A stretch of 64,000 nt of DNA from Lunularia cruciata (lineage: Eukaryota; Streptophyta; Marchantiopsida; Lunulariales; Lunulariaceae). The DNA lies in the NCBI GenBank assembly GCA_948567375.1, contig OX419755.1, positions 56,989,945 to 57,053,944 on the forward strand. The letters are read 5' to 3'. Within the stretch, counting starts at the first letter, position 1, and each line of letters starts with the position of its first letter. Shown one piece after another: positions 11,958-23,289 of this stretch. The notes beneath the pieces were generated by a model that worked only from the letters and a program-made list of their open reading frames with translations, was not told the DNA's origin and made no database searches. A program made the position numbers and the translations under genes.

Positions 11958-13550
11958 TCAAGTACATCTAGGACATACCCACTATCCTTGAGGAACCACC
12001 TTGAGGAGAGAAGTCATACATGCCATATGCCATACTCTCAAACAACTATCACACACTAACATAGTAGTAGCTCTACTAGAAGAACCGCATAACATACACC
12101 GCAAGCCTGCTCGTACAAGTGCCAAGCTTGGATCCATAATACCATCAATGTTTGGGAGGTGGCATGGCGCACAATTACACATATGATCCTTCTAAATAAC
12201 ACCATCACGTCCTTCCAACATGAGGACTCCAAATGGCAAAACCTCATGCACTCTCAAGATAGTGCGGCTGGTGGAAACATCAAGTGTCGTTGGTGTTGTT
12301 TGTTGTAGATATACATAGTCACTTGGATGAAATTGACGGATTGAGGATCTATAACCTCCTCCTCAATTCTCTATGCTGAGCAATTGCCAAGTTCTCAAAG
12401 GCTATTGGCATCACTCTCCAAAAGATCTCTACACATTGTGAACATGTGCTCATCCATACATTTGGATCATCCAAGTCCAAAACTACAATAGTATCTTGAC
12501 AAATGCTGCAAGTAAATCTGGATCTCATCTATAGAGTATAAAGTAAGGAGAGAAGGATGCTAAGGAGGCTTGCCGACTGAACCAAAACCCATGGCCAACC
12601 AAGGTAACTGGATATCCCAATCTCCCAAGTGGCCTCTCTACAAACCATACTTCCACAATCCTCTCTTCATTGTCTAAACCACTCTTTCTGCTAAGAGAGA
12701 GTGGTTTAGACAATGAAGAGAGATAGTATGATGATCAATCAAAGCCTTGTCATACAAGACCTGAAACTCTCCCAAGAACTATGTACCCTAATTAGTCAAA
12801 ACCTCAATTGATGTACCAAAATGACTAAGAACCCAATCCAAGAATGAGTAAGTTTTCCCTTCACTTGACTTGTCAAGAAGGGCCACTAACTCAATCCACT
12901 TGGAGAAGTGCTCCACCATCACCAAAATGTATCAATGAAGTCTCACAATCAATGGTAAAGGTCCAGCAAAGTCTAAACTCCAGTGGTAATTGAATCCCAT
13001 GATAGGTGATGGGTACAACTATGGCGTGTGAGCATTGAATGATGCTCTAACTAGATCACAAACCACACATCTTGCAACAAACTGCTATACATTGGTCTGC
13101 ATACCACACCACCAATAATGACTTTGGAGTAAGCTATAAGTATGCTTTACTCCAAAATGTCCTAGCTCTTCATGAGCATGCATACCAAATATGGTCTCTA
13201 AGATGGAAATGATACTATTTGCAATCTACCATCCTCCCATATACAAAGAAGGTGTCTGCCCTCCAATCTAAACCGCTCGGCTTGTTGAAGAACACGGTCT
13301 CTCTCCTTGGTCCCATTTGTGCCACCTACAACACCAGTGCAAAGATAATCAATCACTAAGACATCATCATGAATTTCTTGTTGAACTGTACTACTATCTC
13401 CACTCTTTGGATTTGTGACATATATAACTCCTCTTGTATGTGCTGAGAGAGATACCACCAAAGCCTCAAAAAATATAAAAAGAAAGGCATATGCATGCCA
13501 ACCCCGCACCATCTACTTATCTATCTCACCATGCCAACATGCTCTGGTCT
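11958..13550 (-). pseudogene. Integrase and PHD finger of gypsy copy 2
   Basis: The C terminus contains the PHD finger: paired cysteines in RCMLCG, CDSC, then WHMAC, followed after VVPQG by a stop (TAG, 11982-11984) where copy 1 has CAG, then CPRC. Upstream are NCAPCHLPN, integrase C-terminal sequence and the conserved FSRQASLASFSPYF (about 12560). The integrase core is present but frameshifted. A local rewrite at 12661-12722 has replaced integrase sequence with a perfect hairpin. Confidence 0.75.
12661..12722. repeat. Perfect inverted repeat, 25-nt arms
   Basis: 12661-12685 and 12698-12722 are exact reverse complements with a 12-nt loop. Copy 1 has only the first arm (near 62155-62180) and different sequence where the second arm lies, so the palindrome is new in copy 2. 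Confidence 0.9.
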
Positions 13551-13554
13551 GATC

Positions 13555-14148
13555 CTACTGGTTAGGACATAGGTTTCTACTCAACCCATTTGCATCACAG
13601 TTCACCACTCTAGGCTTGTGAATAACCGTGAAATCATACTCTTGTAAAATCAGAGCCCATTGTGCAAACTTCCTTGAAAGCTTGTCAAACTCCATCAACC
13701 ACTTTAGTGGCTGATGATCAATGATGATAGTAACGGGGCTACCAAATAGGTAACATAGCATATTTCCGATGCCCTCTCTCTCATATGAACTATACTTTGC
13801 CTTTGTTGGATTGTTGGAGTGACTAACATAGGCCACCACAAACTCCTTCTCCTCATCATCATGTTGGGTGAGCACTACTCCAAGCTCCAACATACTCCAA
13901 GCTCCAATATACTCCAATCAATGTGAACCTGAAATGGTTGTCCTCTAATTGGTCTCCTCAAAATAGGAGCAGATGTCAACCTCTCCTTGAGCTCTACAAA
14001 AGCTCTCTCTTGCTCATCTCCCCAACACCACTCTTCTGTAAGCTTGGTCAGCTTTGTCAAGGCACTAAATCCTCAAAAAAAGCAGCAATAGAAGTTTGCC
14101 AATCCAAGGAATGCTTGCACTCTGCTCACATTTGTAGGTCAAGGAATA
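13555..14148 (-). pseudogene. RNase H and end of RT, gypsy copy 2
   Basis: 13917-13555 reads LGVVLTQHDDEEKEFVVAYV, then KYSSYE, DHQPLKWLME, FAQWALILQEYDFTVIHKPR and NGLSRN. This is the RNase H region of Ty3/gypsy, parallel to 63405-63049 in copy 1. The preceding connection domain is at 13918-14148 (KLTEEWCWGDEQERAFVELK). A 21-bp tandem duplication near 13880-13918 distorts the start. E1 cuts the frame at 14149. Confidence 0.78.
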
Positions 14149-14316
14149 CACTATTGTGTTGTGGTTTGTGTAGCTTGTAAAAAAGTGACTTATCATAGTT
14201 TATCTTCACATTAGTGGGGTAGGTTGTTTGCTAGATCCAACGGATAAGATACTGCCATCTAAGCAATCTATGTATATGCATATGATTGGCCATATGGGTG
14301 ACAATCTTATCATGTT

Positions 14317-14724
14317 TGTAAAAGACCAAAACCAAGGAGAGAAATAGGAGAATGGAAACTCACATTGGGACACTTGAATGAGGGAAAACTCCAAATACCT
14401 AGCATGAGCTTTGGCCTTGGTATTTCTAGGTAGCATACAAGACTCTTGAAGCTTCTCAAGAAGCTTCCTTGAGCCGCTTTCTTGGAGTGCAAGCCAAGTT
14501 AACTAGGAAGCTTCCCAAGAAACTTCCTTCTAGAAGCCGCCTACTTGACATGCAAGCTAAGCTAGTTAGAAGCTTCTAGAAGCTACCTGCTTAGGGCACA
14601 AGTTAACTAGTTGGGAAGCTTCCCAAGAAGCTTCTTAGATGCTTCTAGAATATTCCAGGCTATTTGTCTTATTCTCTACTTTGTAAGCCCAACTAACTTC
14701 ATCTCTAAACTCCATATTGTTACA
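14317..14724 (-). repeat. 3' LTR of E2
   Basis: 408 bp, TGTAAAAGACC to ATTGTTACA on the plus strand, homologous to 19585-20007 and to the solo LTR 41299-41697. It contains clustered GAAnnTTC motifs; perfect three-unit heat-shock elements lie at 14569-14581 and 14643-14655. Confidence 0.93.
14569..14655. promoter_or_regulatory. Heat-shock-element trimers in the E2 LTR
   Basis: GAAgcTTCtaGAA (14569-14581) and TTCtaGAAtaTTC (14643-14655) are perfect alternating GAA/TTC units with 2-bp spacing, the binding pattern of heat-shock factors. Further two-unit palindromes (GAAGCTTC) lie between and around them. The function is inferred; the motif matches are exact. Confidence 0.65.
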
Positions 14725-14734
14725 TATTTCCCCG

Positions 14735-14931
14735 CCGCTAGTTGGTGACGTCCTCATTGCCAGTAAAGCTTTGAAGTCCTTGATGGCCATCTGTGCATTC
14801 TGGAGGTGAGAAAGAGGTTCCCATGTGGCATCATGAAGGGGATACTCTTTCCAAAGGACCTTGTACTCTATATGTTGGCGACGGCCTCGTTGAATATGGC
14901 GACGCGCAAGGATACGATCAACTTCATACTC
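14735..14931 (-). CDS. E2 chromodomain
   Basis: The minus strand reads YEVDRILARRHIQRGRRQHI, then EYKVLWKEYPLHDATWEPLS and HLQNAQMAIKDF. This is a canonical retroelement chromodomain (aromatic Y, W in LWK, W in TWEP). Chromodomains read methylated histone H3 and guide integration into heterochromatin in this group. The reading frame continues through the polypurine tract into the LTR, as in other chromoviruses. It is part of the polyprotein, not a separate gene. Confidence 0.85.
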
Positions 14932-15066
14932 CTTATGATCATTGATAGGGATAGGAAGAGGGGGAGGTTGGACTCAAGAGGAAAAGGAAGAAGGGTTAGG
15001 AACAAAGGGTTTTAACTTGGAAACATGAAAGACAAGATGGATACGCATGTGACAAGGTAAGGCAAG

Positions 15067-16275
15067 TCAATAAGCAACAAGAGAGATAATGTGGGTGATA
15101 TCAAAGGGTCCTATCCAATTAGGAGCAAGTTTACAAACTTGGGTATCAAGTGGGAGAGGGAGGTTACTAGAGGATAGCATGACTTTATCACCAACTTCAA
15201 AGGTGAGATCACGGCAATGATGGTCTGCATATTGTTTTTGGCTATTTTGAGCAACAAGGAGGTGAGATTTGGCTTGTTGGAGAGATTGAGATATAGTGGT
15301 CAATAATATAGAAGTATGAGGAACCTGAGAGGGAGGGTGAGCAAGTAGAGAATTTGGAACAAGCAGATCTTGGCCAAAATTGAGAAAGAAGGGAGAAAAT
15401 CTAGTGCTTGCCTGTTTGGAATTGTTGTAGGCAAATTCTGCAGCTGCAAGACATTCATCCCAATTGGTATGGTGGACATTGACAAAGGCTCGCAACATAT
15501 CCTCCAATGTACAATTGGCGCATTCGGTTTGTCCATCAATTTGAGTATGATAGGCCGTGGATAAAGCAAGCTTAGTGCCAAGTATCTAGAAGAGTGCTTG
15601 CCAAAACTTCCCGGTAAATCGAGGATCTCGGTCGAAGATGAGTACACATGGCATCCCATGATGCTTGAAGACATTGTCGAAGTAGATTTGTGCTAAGGTT
15701 GGAGCATCCACGGTATCACAGGTTGGTGCCAAGTGGATTTGCTTCCTAAGCTTATCCACAAACACCACAATTGCGGTGTGTCCTTGTTTTGTCTTTGGTA
15801 AGGATGTGATGAGATCCAAGCTCATATGCTCCCAATGAGCGGATGGAATGGCGAGTGGTTGAAGGAGTCCACTCGGCTTCTAGTTGCTGGCCTTGTTCCG
15901 TTGGCAACTTTCACATGATTGAACAAAGTCTCAAACATCTCGTGTCATGTTGGGCCACCACCATTGGCATTAGAGGGTGCCCAAGGTCTTGTCCACTCCC
16001 ATGTGACCAGCTATTGGTAAATCATGGGCTTCTTGAAGGCGCACAAGTCAAAGATCACCTTTGGCTGGAACATAGATCTGGTCTGCATGGAATAAAAGGC
16101 CTTCCTTGAAGGAGAAGGTGTTGTACTCCTTGTCGCGTGCTGTCAGACAACCGTGTACCATTTGGAAGAAGGAATCTTGTTGTAGAGCTGATTGAAACTC
16201 ATTATGGACCTTAGGGTCAATGGACACCGTTGTAATTGCCGCCATGATGAGAGGAAGATCCTTCAAATCAAGTCA
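15067..16275 (-). pseudogene. E2 integrase
   Basis: In order on the minus strand: zinc-binding HHCC region (AHDLPIAGHMGVDKTLG, later SCESCQRNKAS), catalytic core (MSLDLITSLPKTKQGHTAIV, then VLIFDRDPRFTGKFWQALF with the second Asp, then the DGQTE region), and a C-terminal part with AEFAYNNSKQASTRFSPFFL and FEVGDKVMLSSSNLPL. Scattered stops split it into frames 15825-15586 and 15507-15067. Confidence 0.85.
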
Positions 16276-16989
16276 TCATGATAGAGCATTGGGGATGACA
16301 TGGAACTGACCTGGTTTGTACTCAAGTTTGATGCCAAACAATTGGAGTTGCTCTTCCCATCGATGATGCCAACTCTTCATGTGCTCCAAGTGTAAGGTCT
16401 GCAACAATGGTTTGTGATCAGTTTGCATGATCACTTGTTTCCCCAAGAGATAATGCCTCCATACCTTGGTGACATATACCATTGCAAGTTGTTCCCGATC
16501 TCAAGCAGAGTAATTTCTTTCAGCTATATTTAGTTGGCGAGACACAAAGGCAATAGGATGTAGTCCATATGGAAATTCTTGTTGCAACACAGCTCCAATT
16601 GCAAAGTTAGAAGCATCAAAATCAACCACACAAGGTAGTTGAGGATCATATGGTTGAAGAATAGGTCTTGAAGACACCATATGCTTTAACTTCTGGAATG
16701 CTTTTTCATGCTTGGTGGTCCACTAGAAGCTCAAGTTCTTTCCCAAGAGGTCAGTCAATGGTGCAGCCACGTGAGCATAATAGTGGATGAACCATCGGTA
16801 AAAACTGGCCAATCCATTGAATGCTTGTACTTTTGTAGCATCCTTCGGGGTAGGCCAATCAGTAATGGCCTTGATCTTCTCTTCTTCCATCTTGATCCCC
16901 TCTGATGAGATCTTATGACCCAAGAAGGTAACCTCCTTCTGCCAAAAAGCACACTTTGACTTCTTGCAGTAAAATTTCCATTGTCGTAG
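16276..16989 (-). pseudogene. E2 RT connection and RNase H
   Basis: 16923-16723 has GHKISSEGIKMEEEKIKAIT and NGLASFYRWFIHYYAHVAAP, the end of RT. 16482-16276 has VWRHYLLGKQVIMQTDHKPL, the C-terminal RNase H motif around TDHKPL. Stops separate the parts. It continues directly from the RT frame above it. Confidence 0.82.
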
Positions 16990-18260
16990 TCATCTTAGGA
17001 CTTCTCGCACATGATTCATGTGTTCTGCCTCTATCCTACTATAGATTAAGATATCATCTAAGAACACTACCACGGACTGATCTAATAGTCCCTCCAACAC
17101 CCGATGCATCTGATCCATGAAGACTACTAGAGCATTAGTGAGTCCAAATAGTAGAACTCTCCACTCAAAATGTCCATACCTTGTGCGAAAGGTAGTCTTT
17201 TGCACGTCCTCTCCTTCAATAGGAATTTGCCAATAGCCGCTACAAAGATCCAACTTGGAAAAGTAGCGTGCTCCACTTAATTGGTCAAGCAGGTTGTCGA
17301 TCTGAGGCAAGGGATATGCATTCTTCACGGTTTGCTTATTAAGCCCACGGTAATCAATACAAAAACGAAGTCCTCCATCCTTCTTTGGAACAAATAGTAC
17401 CGGTGCTCCCCATGGAGAGGTATTATGTCGTATGAAATCCTTCTCCAACAACTCTGTAAATGTTGTTTGCAACTCCTCCAACTCATTTGGTGAGAGCCAA
17501 TAGATTGGTCTACTCACTGGAGTACTCCCTAGCAATAACTCAATCTTGAAGTGCATACCTCGATCAGAGGGTAATCCCTTTGGCAGATCATCCGGAAATA
17601 CATCTGCAAACTCTTGAACTATCCGATCAATCGTTGCTTGATGCGGCACCTGGCCCTCCTCAAATTGTTCTTGTGCAATCGGCTTGATCCACACCGTGAA
17701 TACAGACTTATCTTCCTCCAAAGCTTGCTCTATGGTTGCTTCATTAACAAACTTCACTTCTATGGACTCATCTCTCTTCCAAGCTTGCTCTATGGTTGCC
17801 TTCTTGGCAAACTTCCCATCTTGGGACTCATCTCCCTTCCAGATTTGCTCTATGGCTACCTTCTCAACAAACTTCCCATCTTGGGACTGACTATTCTTAG
17901 GTGTCTTACTCAGAGGTGCCAAACAACCTAATCGGAAATTCCTACCTTGGTGTTTTACTTGAATTTGACGTCGGGTCCAATCAAATTGAACCTTATGACA
18001 TTCAAGCCAAGGTAGACCCAGAATGATATCATAGTGTAGAGGTGCTACTACAAACCTCATACACTCCAAATACTCCTTCCCAATCTTGAAGGTAACAGGA
18101 TGCGAGGTGTAGAATGTAGAACCTTTTCTACCATCCGCCATCATCAAACTACTTCCAATCACTAGCTTGATAGGAATACCCAATTCCTTTGCTACTTGCA
18201 TAGATATACAATTCTCTTAACTTCCAGAATCAACCAAAATCCTACAACCCCGATTAGATA
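16990..18260 (-). CDS. E2 protease and reverse transcriptase (403-codon open frame)
   Basis: The aspartic protease active site DSG lies just upstream (about 18215) and is followed by one stop. The open frame 18201-16990 then runs through the protease flap region and [20 protein letters not shown] into [42 protein letters not shown], and the catalytic [11 protein letters not shown] 20-residue unit repeated three times (about 17720-17890) lies between protease and RT. The RT catalytic pair DD is intact. It makes DNA from element RNA; the element is likely dead because flanking frames are broken. Confidence 0.88.
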
Positions 18261-18369
18261 TCGTACCTTGCAAGTGAATCAAACTTGCATAGTTTGAGCC
18301 TTCAATCCCATTGGAACTAATCAAGCTCCTAGTAGGCGGCTCGAAATCTCCTACTAGGATTCTTTGTTT

Positions 18370-19335
18370 CCCTGATCATTCTATTCCACAAACTCCATTT
18401 GGGCAACTTGTCGAGGTCGCCCATTCCTAAGTGGACATTCAGCAATGCGATGTCCAACTTGGCGACAATAAAAGAAACCTCCATTTTGTCGTAATCTTTC
18501 TCTATCTGTTGTGTTAAGTGGTCTTTGTTGGATAGCATCAATCTCCATTGGTACCAATTCTTCCACTCGTGGTAATGGTAGGTTTTGTGTAGGTCGAGGT
18601 CAAGACCAAGTTGTCACAACTAAGGAATCAAAACGCTCAGCCAATTGCATGGCTTCTTCTATGTTCTGTGGCTCTTGCATGGTCACCTTCAATCTGGTTC
18701 GTGACTTCAATCCTCGCACAAATCGATCCAAAACTTCACCTTCTTGGATATCTGGAATTTGCATGATGATATTCTGAAATTGTTTGATGTAACTTCTCAT
18801 TGAGCCAATCTGCCTCAACTCCGCCAATTTATCTCGTGCAGCTCGGGTGGCATTTATAGTCTGAAATCGACCAAGTATTGCATCCTTGAATTCTGCCCAT
18901 GTCAAAATTGGGTGTAACAATTTGTTGTTCAGCTCTTTCTACTCGGAATCGCCACCAAAGTTTTGCCACGCCATCCAATTGGCTAGAAGCCAAGAGAATT
19001 TGTTTCCGCTTGTCTTGAAGATTGGTGACTTCAAAGTAACGTTCACAATCAAACACAAAATTCTCCATTATGCCTGGAAGATTCTTGCCTTCAAACACCT
19101 TGGGTTTTGGAAATCAAATACGATCTTCTGTATCTGGCATGCAGATCTTCAAGGCATCTTCCAGAAGATGCAGATCTTCAAACGATCTTCTGCATCTCGA
19201 ACTGGCGCTCTATCTATCTATTCTCGTTGTTGTTGGTCTTGTCCATCCAACAATCAAGTAAGATGCTCGATTTGTTGTTGCATTGCAAGGATAACATCCG
19301 GTATTGCCCCCATTGCTACTACTCTATTCCACTAC
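18370..19335 (-). pseudogene. E2 Gag
   Basis: The minus strand begins near MGAIPDVILAMQQQIEHLT and includes ERYFEVTNLQDKRKQILLAS, AKLWWRFRVERAEQ, WAEFKDAILGRFQTINATRA and VLDRFVRGLKSRTRLKV, the conserved retrotransposon Gag core, then a CCHC knuckle (FYCRQVGHRIAEC). Frameshifts near 18600 and 18900-19100 break it. A GATCTTC-rich duplication around 19130-19190 disturbs the N-terminal part. Confidence 0.85.
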
Positions 19336-19571
19336 CCTCAATTTATCTAGTTGATTAACACATAGATACAACACGTCCACCCTTCTCCATAAGTTACAAC
19401 TGGAAGTATCAAGGGTTCCTCTGACACGGTGATCATATGTAGAAAATCCTACCCAAAGCGTGAGGTGATGAATTGTGTGAAACGATGCTTTGGTAATATT
19501 TGGACATGAAAGTCCCAATGGTTTGGCGGAAGTGGATTTGGTGGTCCATAAATTCCATCCATCCCATTCCT

Positions 19572-19583
19572 GCTCTGATACCA
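19572..19583 (-). other. E2 primer-binding site
   Basis: Minus-strand TGGTATCAGAGC, an exact match to the plant initiator tRNA-Met primer site, adjoins the 5' LTR that begins at 19585. Confidence 0.92.
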
Positions 19584-19584
19584 A

Positions 19585-20007
19585 TGTAAAAGACCAAAAC
19601 CGAGGAGAGAAATAGGAGAATGGAAACTCACATTGGGACACTTGAATGAGTGAAAACTCCGAATGCCTAGCATGAGCTTCGGCCTTGGTATTTATAGGTA
19701 GCATACAAGACTCTTGAAGCTTCTCAAAAAGCTTCCTTGAACCGCTTTCTTGGAGTGCAAGCCAAGTTAACTAGGAAGCTTCTCAAGAAGCTTCCTTCTA
19801 GAAGCCGCCTACTTGGCGTGCAAGCTAAGCTTGTTAAAAGCTTCTAGAAGCTTCCTTCTAGAAGCTACTTACTTAGGGCGCAAGTTAACTAGTTGGGAAG
19901 CTTCCCAAGAAGCTTCTTAGATGCTTCTAGAATATTCTAGGCTATTTTGTCTTATTCTCTACTTTGTAAGCCCGACTAACTTCGTCTCTAAACTCCATAT
20001 TGTTACA
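19585..20007 (-). repeat. 5' LTR of E2
   Basis: 423 bp, homologous to 14317-14724. It keeps heat-shock-element trimers TTCtaGAAgcTTC (about 19842-19854) and TTCtaGAAtaTTC (19925-19937). TGTAAA and TTACA termini, with the ATGTT target duplication beyond. Confidence 0.93.
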
Positions 20008-22080
20008 ATGTTTGAGGGCTTTGATGAATATAGATGAGGGCGAGTGGAGAGATAGAGGGGTGTTTTAGTGGAGGAGTCTCAAGGAGGAGGAGGACGTTGG
20101 GAGTGAGAGTTGTAGCAGTGTGTGAGTGGTAGAACATCAGAGGAAGCATTTGAGCATGAGATGTCCCATGCTCCCAATCTATCATTCTCAAATCCTTTTC
20201 TCATTAGGCTTCAAATTTTTCCACCATGATGGCTTACAGGACTGGTTGGTGGTACGTTTTGGGGTAGTATTTGTGGAGTCAATGATGGGAAACCCAGATC
20301 CTATCGTCCTTCCAGTGCTTACTTATGAAAATTTCTAGGACTTGACAATCTATGTGCTTCTATAGTTGGGGAATGCCTAAATTTTTGCTCATAAGCTTCA
20401 AGGTAGAGTTTTGGGATTCATTTGTCAAAAAGTGAAGAAACTACAAGACAAATTTCAAAAAGATTGGGCCTCAAGACAAGGAATCTGGAGTTTTTGACCA
20501 TCAAGGGAGTTTGGGGAGGCCATTTGGGGAAGGGATACCATGGTTGGAAAGAGGAGATGATATGCTACAATCTGGAGATAGAAATGACACAATTTGAGTT
20601 GATTTTAGGAGAGATATGATTGATTAAAATCAAGGGGGTAAAATTTATACCCAAGAGCACAAACTAGGCAATTGAGAGAGCTTCTTGAGATATTTTTACT
20701 ATCTATTATTGCGGTTGGAGAGAAGACAACATGCTTATAGTATTGAGCGCAAGAAACTTCAGTTTTGGATCAATCTCAAATCAGATCCGGTTGATTGAAG
20801 TTGAAACTCTTGAGATGTAAGGTGATGGAGAAGAGCTAGTGATCTTGTTTGGAGTTTTGGTCACTCCCCAAGTTGTGGTTTAAGTTGCCTTATGAAAATT
20901 TCCAATGCTGTTGGCGGGTAGAGTTTGCATCTTTGTGCAAAGGTTTCATATGAATTCTTCAAATAGAGAAATCATGGTATTGGATCAAGTATACTTGGAT
21001 CTGTAGAGCTCACAAGTTAGCCCAACTCATGAATTGATTCAGATCTAGGGATTGGGGTTGGATTAGGCCATAAGACTTTGTAGAGGGTTAAAAAAGAGCA
21101 CAAAAAACTATTGTGGAAAATTTAGTTGGTTCTAGACTCACAGAGAGTGAGATCTAATGCAACTAGTTTTACTAAAAAGACTATTGTAAGCTCGGAGGAG
21201 CACTTCTTTCTTCAATCATAATTGAATCTCAATTCTCTCACTTTTGTGACTATGATTGAGAGTTCAGATTTCCAAAGTGTTTTGTGAGGATCAAGTGTAC
21301 ATTTGATATAGAAATTAGGTGAAATTGGCAAGAACCAGGGGAAAAACCCTAAAATAGGGATTTTGAAATTAGGGTGAAAGTTGTGAAACATCTAGCCAAC
21401 TTTGAGAGCTTGTCAAGGAGCTGTATTAATTTGATTGAAGTCTATTTTATGTCATTAGAAAGCTTATCTCATAGGCTTTCCATTTTATTCTAGAACTCTT
21501 GAATCCGATCTACACAAAAAAAGTAATGGTTATATGAGCTGCACAAAGTTTTCCCTATCAAGAATACATAAGAATTCTCCACTTGGAATAGAAGATTGTT
21601 GAGATCTGAAGTTCAGATTAGAAGAGGCTTGGAGTACAAATTGAAATGAGCTTGATGATAGAGCAAGAAAGCTTTGAATCTCTTTTCCGACAAAAAGCAC
21701 AAAGAGTTGTTGCCGTATTTTTGTGATTGGATCTTCTTTGTGCTTGTATGCCTATTTGTACGCCTAGTGGGTTTGGATTGGTGTGTGGGCATTGCGTTTA
21801 GGTTCTTTCCTTCTAGGAGTGTTGTGTATTTCTCCTTGGTAATGCTAGAGGTGATGACCAACAGACCAAGAGTGTGTGTTTTGATGATAGGTTAGGTTGT
21901 TGTCACTACCCTTCCCATTACCAAAAATACTAGTTACAAGAGAGGAGGGTTCTGGCGGTTAGGTAAAGAGTGTGTTTAGATAATTAGTTACAAGTTTACC
22001 TATAGCCACTAATCTGTAGTCTCCACAACTAGGCATCTTTTATGTTCTTAGAGAGAGAAAAGAAAAGTACGACAACACGC

Positions 22081-22700
22081 AATAACCTCCACCTTGGTCT
22101 ATTGAACACCAAGTCCTCTAGGCTGGATAGTGTGCCCCAAATACTCAACCTGCTCATAGAAGAACCTACACTTCCTAGGATGTAATTTGAGTCCATGAGA
22201 TCTCAGCCTCTCAAACACATCCAACAATTGTCTCTCATGCTCCTCCATAGTAGTGTTATAGACAAAAATGTCATCAATATAACACCAAGCAAAATCCAAT
22301 CCAATAGGATCCTATCCATGACCCTCTAGAACTTAGCAAGAGCATTCTTTAACCCAAACAATAAGAACCTCCACTATAAAACACATCCTTACCGTGAGGA
22401 TCAATAGCATAGAATTTTGTCTTGGACTTATCTTCCTCCTTGATTAGCAATTGATGATATCTTACTTGAAGATCAAAAGTGTTGAAGACCTTTGTATGCC
22501 CAATCGCATCAAAGATCTCCTCTGGTGTAGGCATGGCATATTGATCAGCCCTATTATATCGATTGATAGGATGTAATCTCCACACATCTGCTTGTGTGTA
22601 GTTGCCATGCATATCTTTCTTGGTTGGCATCATTGTAGCTAATGCATACTCTCCATGTGAAATCTCCACCAAACCAACCTCAAAGAGATCACTACTCTAG
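22081..22700 (-). pseudogene. RT core of gypsy copy 2
   Basis: 22672-22349 reads VEISHGEYALATMMPTKKD, then KVFNTFDLQVRYHQLLIKEE and KSKTKFYAIDPHGKDV. 22299-22099 reads the catalytic FAWCYIDDIFVYNTTMEEHE and LKLHPRKCRFFYEQVEYLGH. It matches copy 3 at 30884-31513. At the position matching the copy 3 stop 31277 it has AAG, and TTCCAG has become TTCTAG. Confidence 0.85.
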
Positions 22701-23289
22701 CTCTAAATCAATGCTCTCTCCAAGTCACTATATTGATAGGGATGTCAAAAAATTGGTGTATCACTAGTTAGCTCAATCTATTTACTAGATCCTTTTAGAG
22801 CACCTAAATCCTTCATACAGAAGGAAAAACAACTCATATATCTCCTTAAGAACCTCCAAACTCTCTGTCTTTCTCCTTTTGTAAGCATGATCCAAGATCT
22901 GGCTCCCAAGTATCCTTTGTAACTGCTATAGGAGTGGAAGATGTATTGACTAGCTATTAAATTGGACCCTTGGGAGCAGTAGTTTCATGCTCCCAAGCGC
23001 TAGAAATCCCAACCTCATTGTGAAAAACTACTTCCAATCTGGCTGCAAGCTCCATACATCCTCTAGCTGCATCCCAAGTAGACCAAGGATGTAATCCAAG
23101 TAGCCCATGCTCACCTGGATAGACTCATCCAAGTAGACCACTCTCCCTAGTAGCCACTGGCTATGTCCCAAGAATACCATGCCCACTTGGTCCATCACCC
23201 TCAACATGTGCTTGAATTGTCTCAATAGGCACAAAGCTCACAAGTGTCCGAGTGGTGATGCTTATCAAGTGCATCATATGCTACTCTAC
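22701..23289 (-). pseudogene. DNMT-RT linker of gypsy copy 2
   Basis: It corresponds to 30345-30880 of copy 3. It contains the tandem VFLGHSQWLLGRVVYLDESI and MGYLDYILGLLG segments seen there, plus a WEPDLG-like stretch. No enzymatic motif is recognised; it probably links the methyltransferase and RT. Confidence 0.55.

Larger units (their letters stand above)
14317..20007 (-). mobile_element. Full-length Ty3/gypsy chromovirus E2
   Basis: Complete structure on the minus strand: 5' LTR at 19585-20007, primer site, gag, protease, RT, RNase H, integrase, chromodomain, polypurine tract, 3' LTR at 14317-14724. A perfect 5-bp duplication ATGTT (14312-14316 and 20008-20012) flanks it. It is the best preserved element in the window; one PR-RT frame is still 403 codons. 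Several stops make it non-autonomous as it stands. Confidence 0.95.
14153..22076 (+). mobile_element. Unclassified 2.2 kb repeat E1, copy 1, split by E2
   Basis: 14153-14311 plus 20013-22076 form about 2.2 kb that aligns with 44004-46214. The gypsy RT sequence around it is continuous once it is removed (GGAATACAC resumes as ACACGCAATA), giving a four- to five-base duplication at the target. It has no terminal direct repeats and no RT, integrase or transposase. A stretch near 21843-21905 resembles 26280-26340 in gypsy copy 3, so it may derive from a related gypsy LTR or leader. Confidence 0.65.

Noticed and set aside
14148-14160. CACTA at the left edge of E1 as the end of a CACTA DNA transposon
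   Set aside because: The right end has no TAGTG and there is no 3-bp duplication or transposase.
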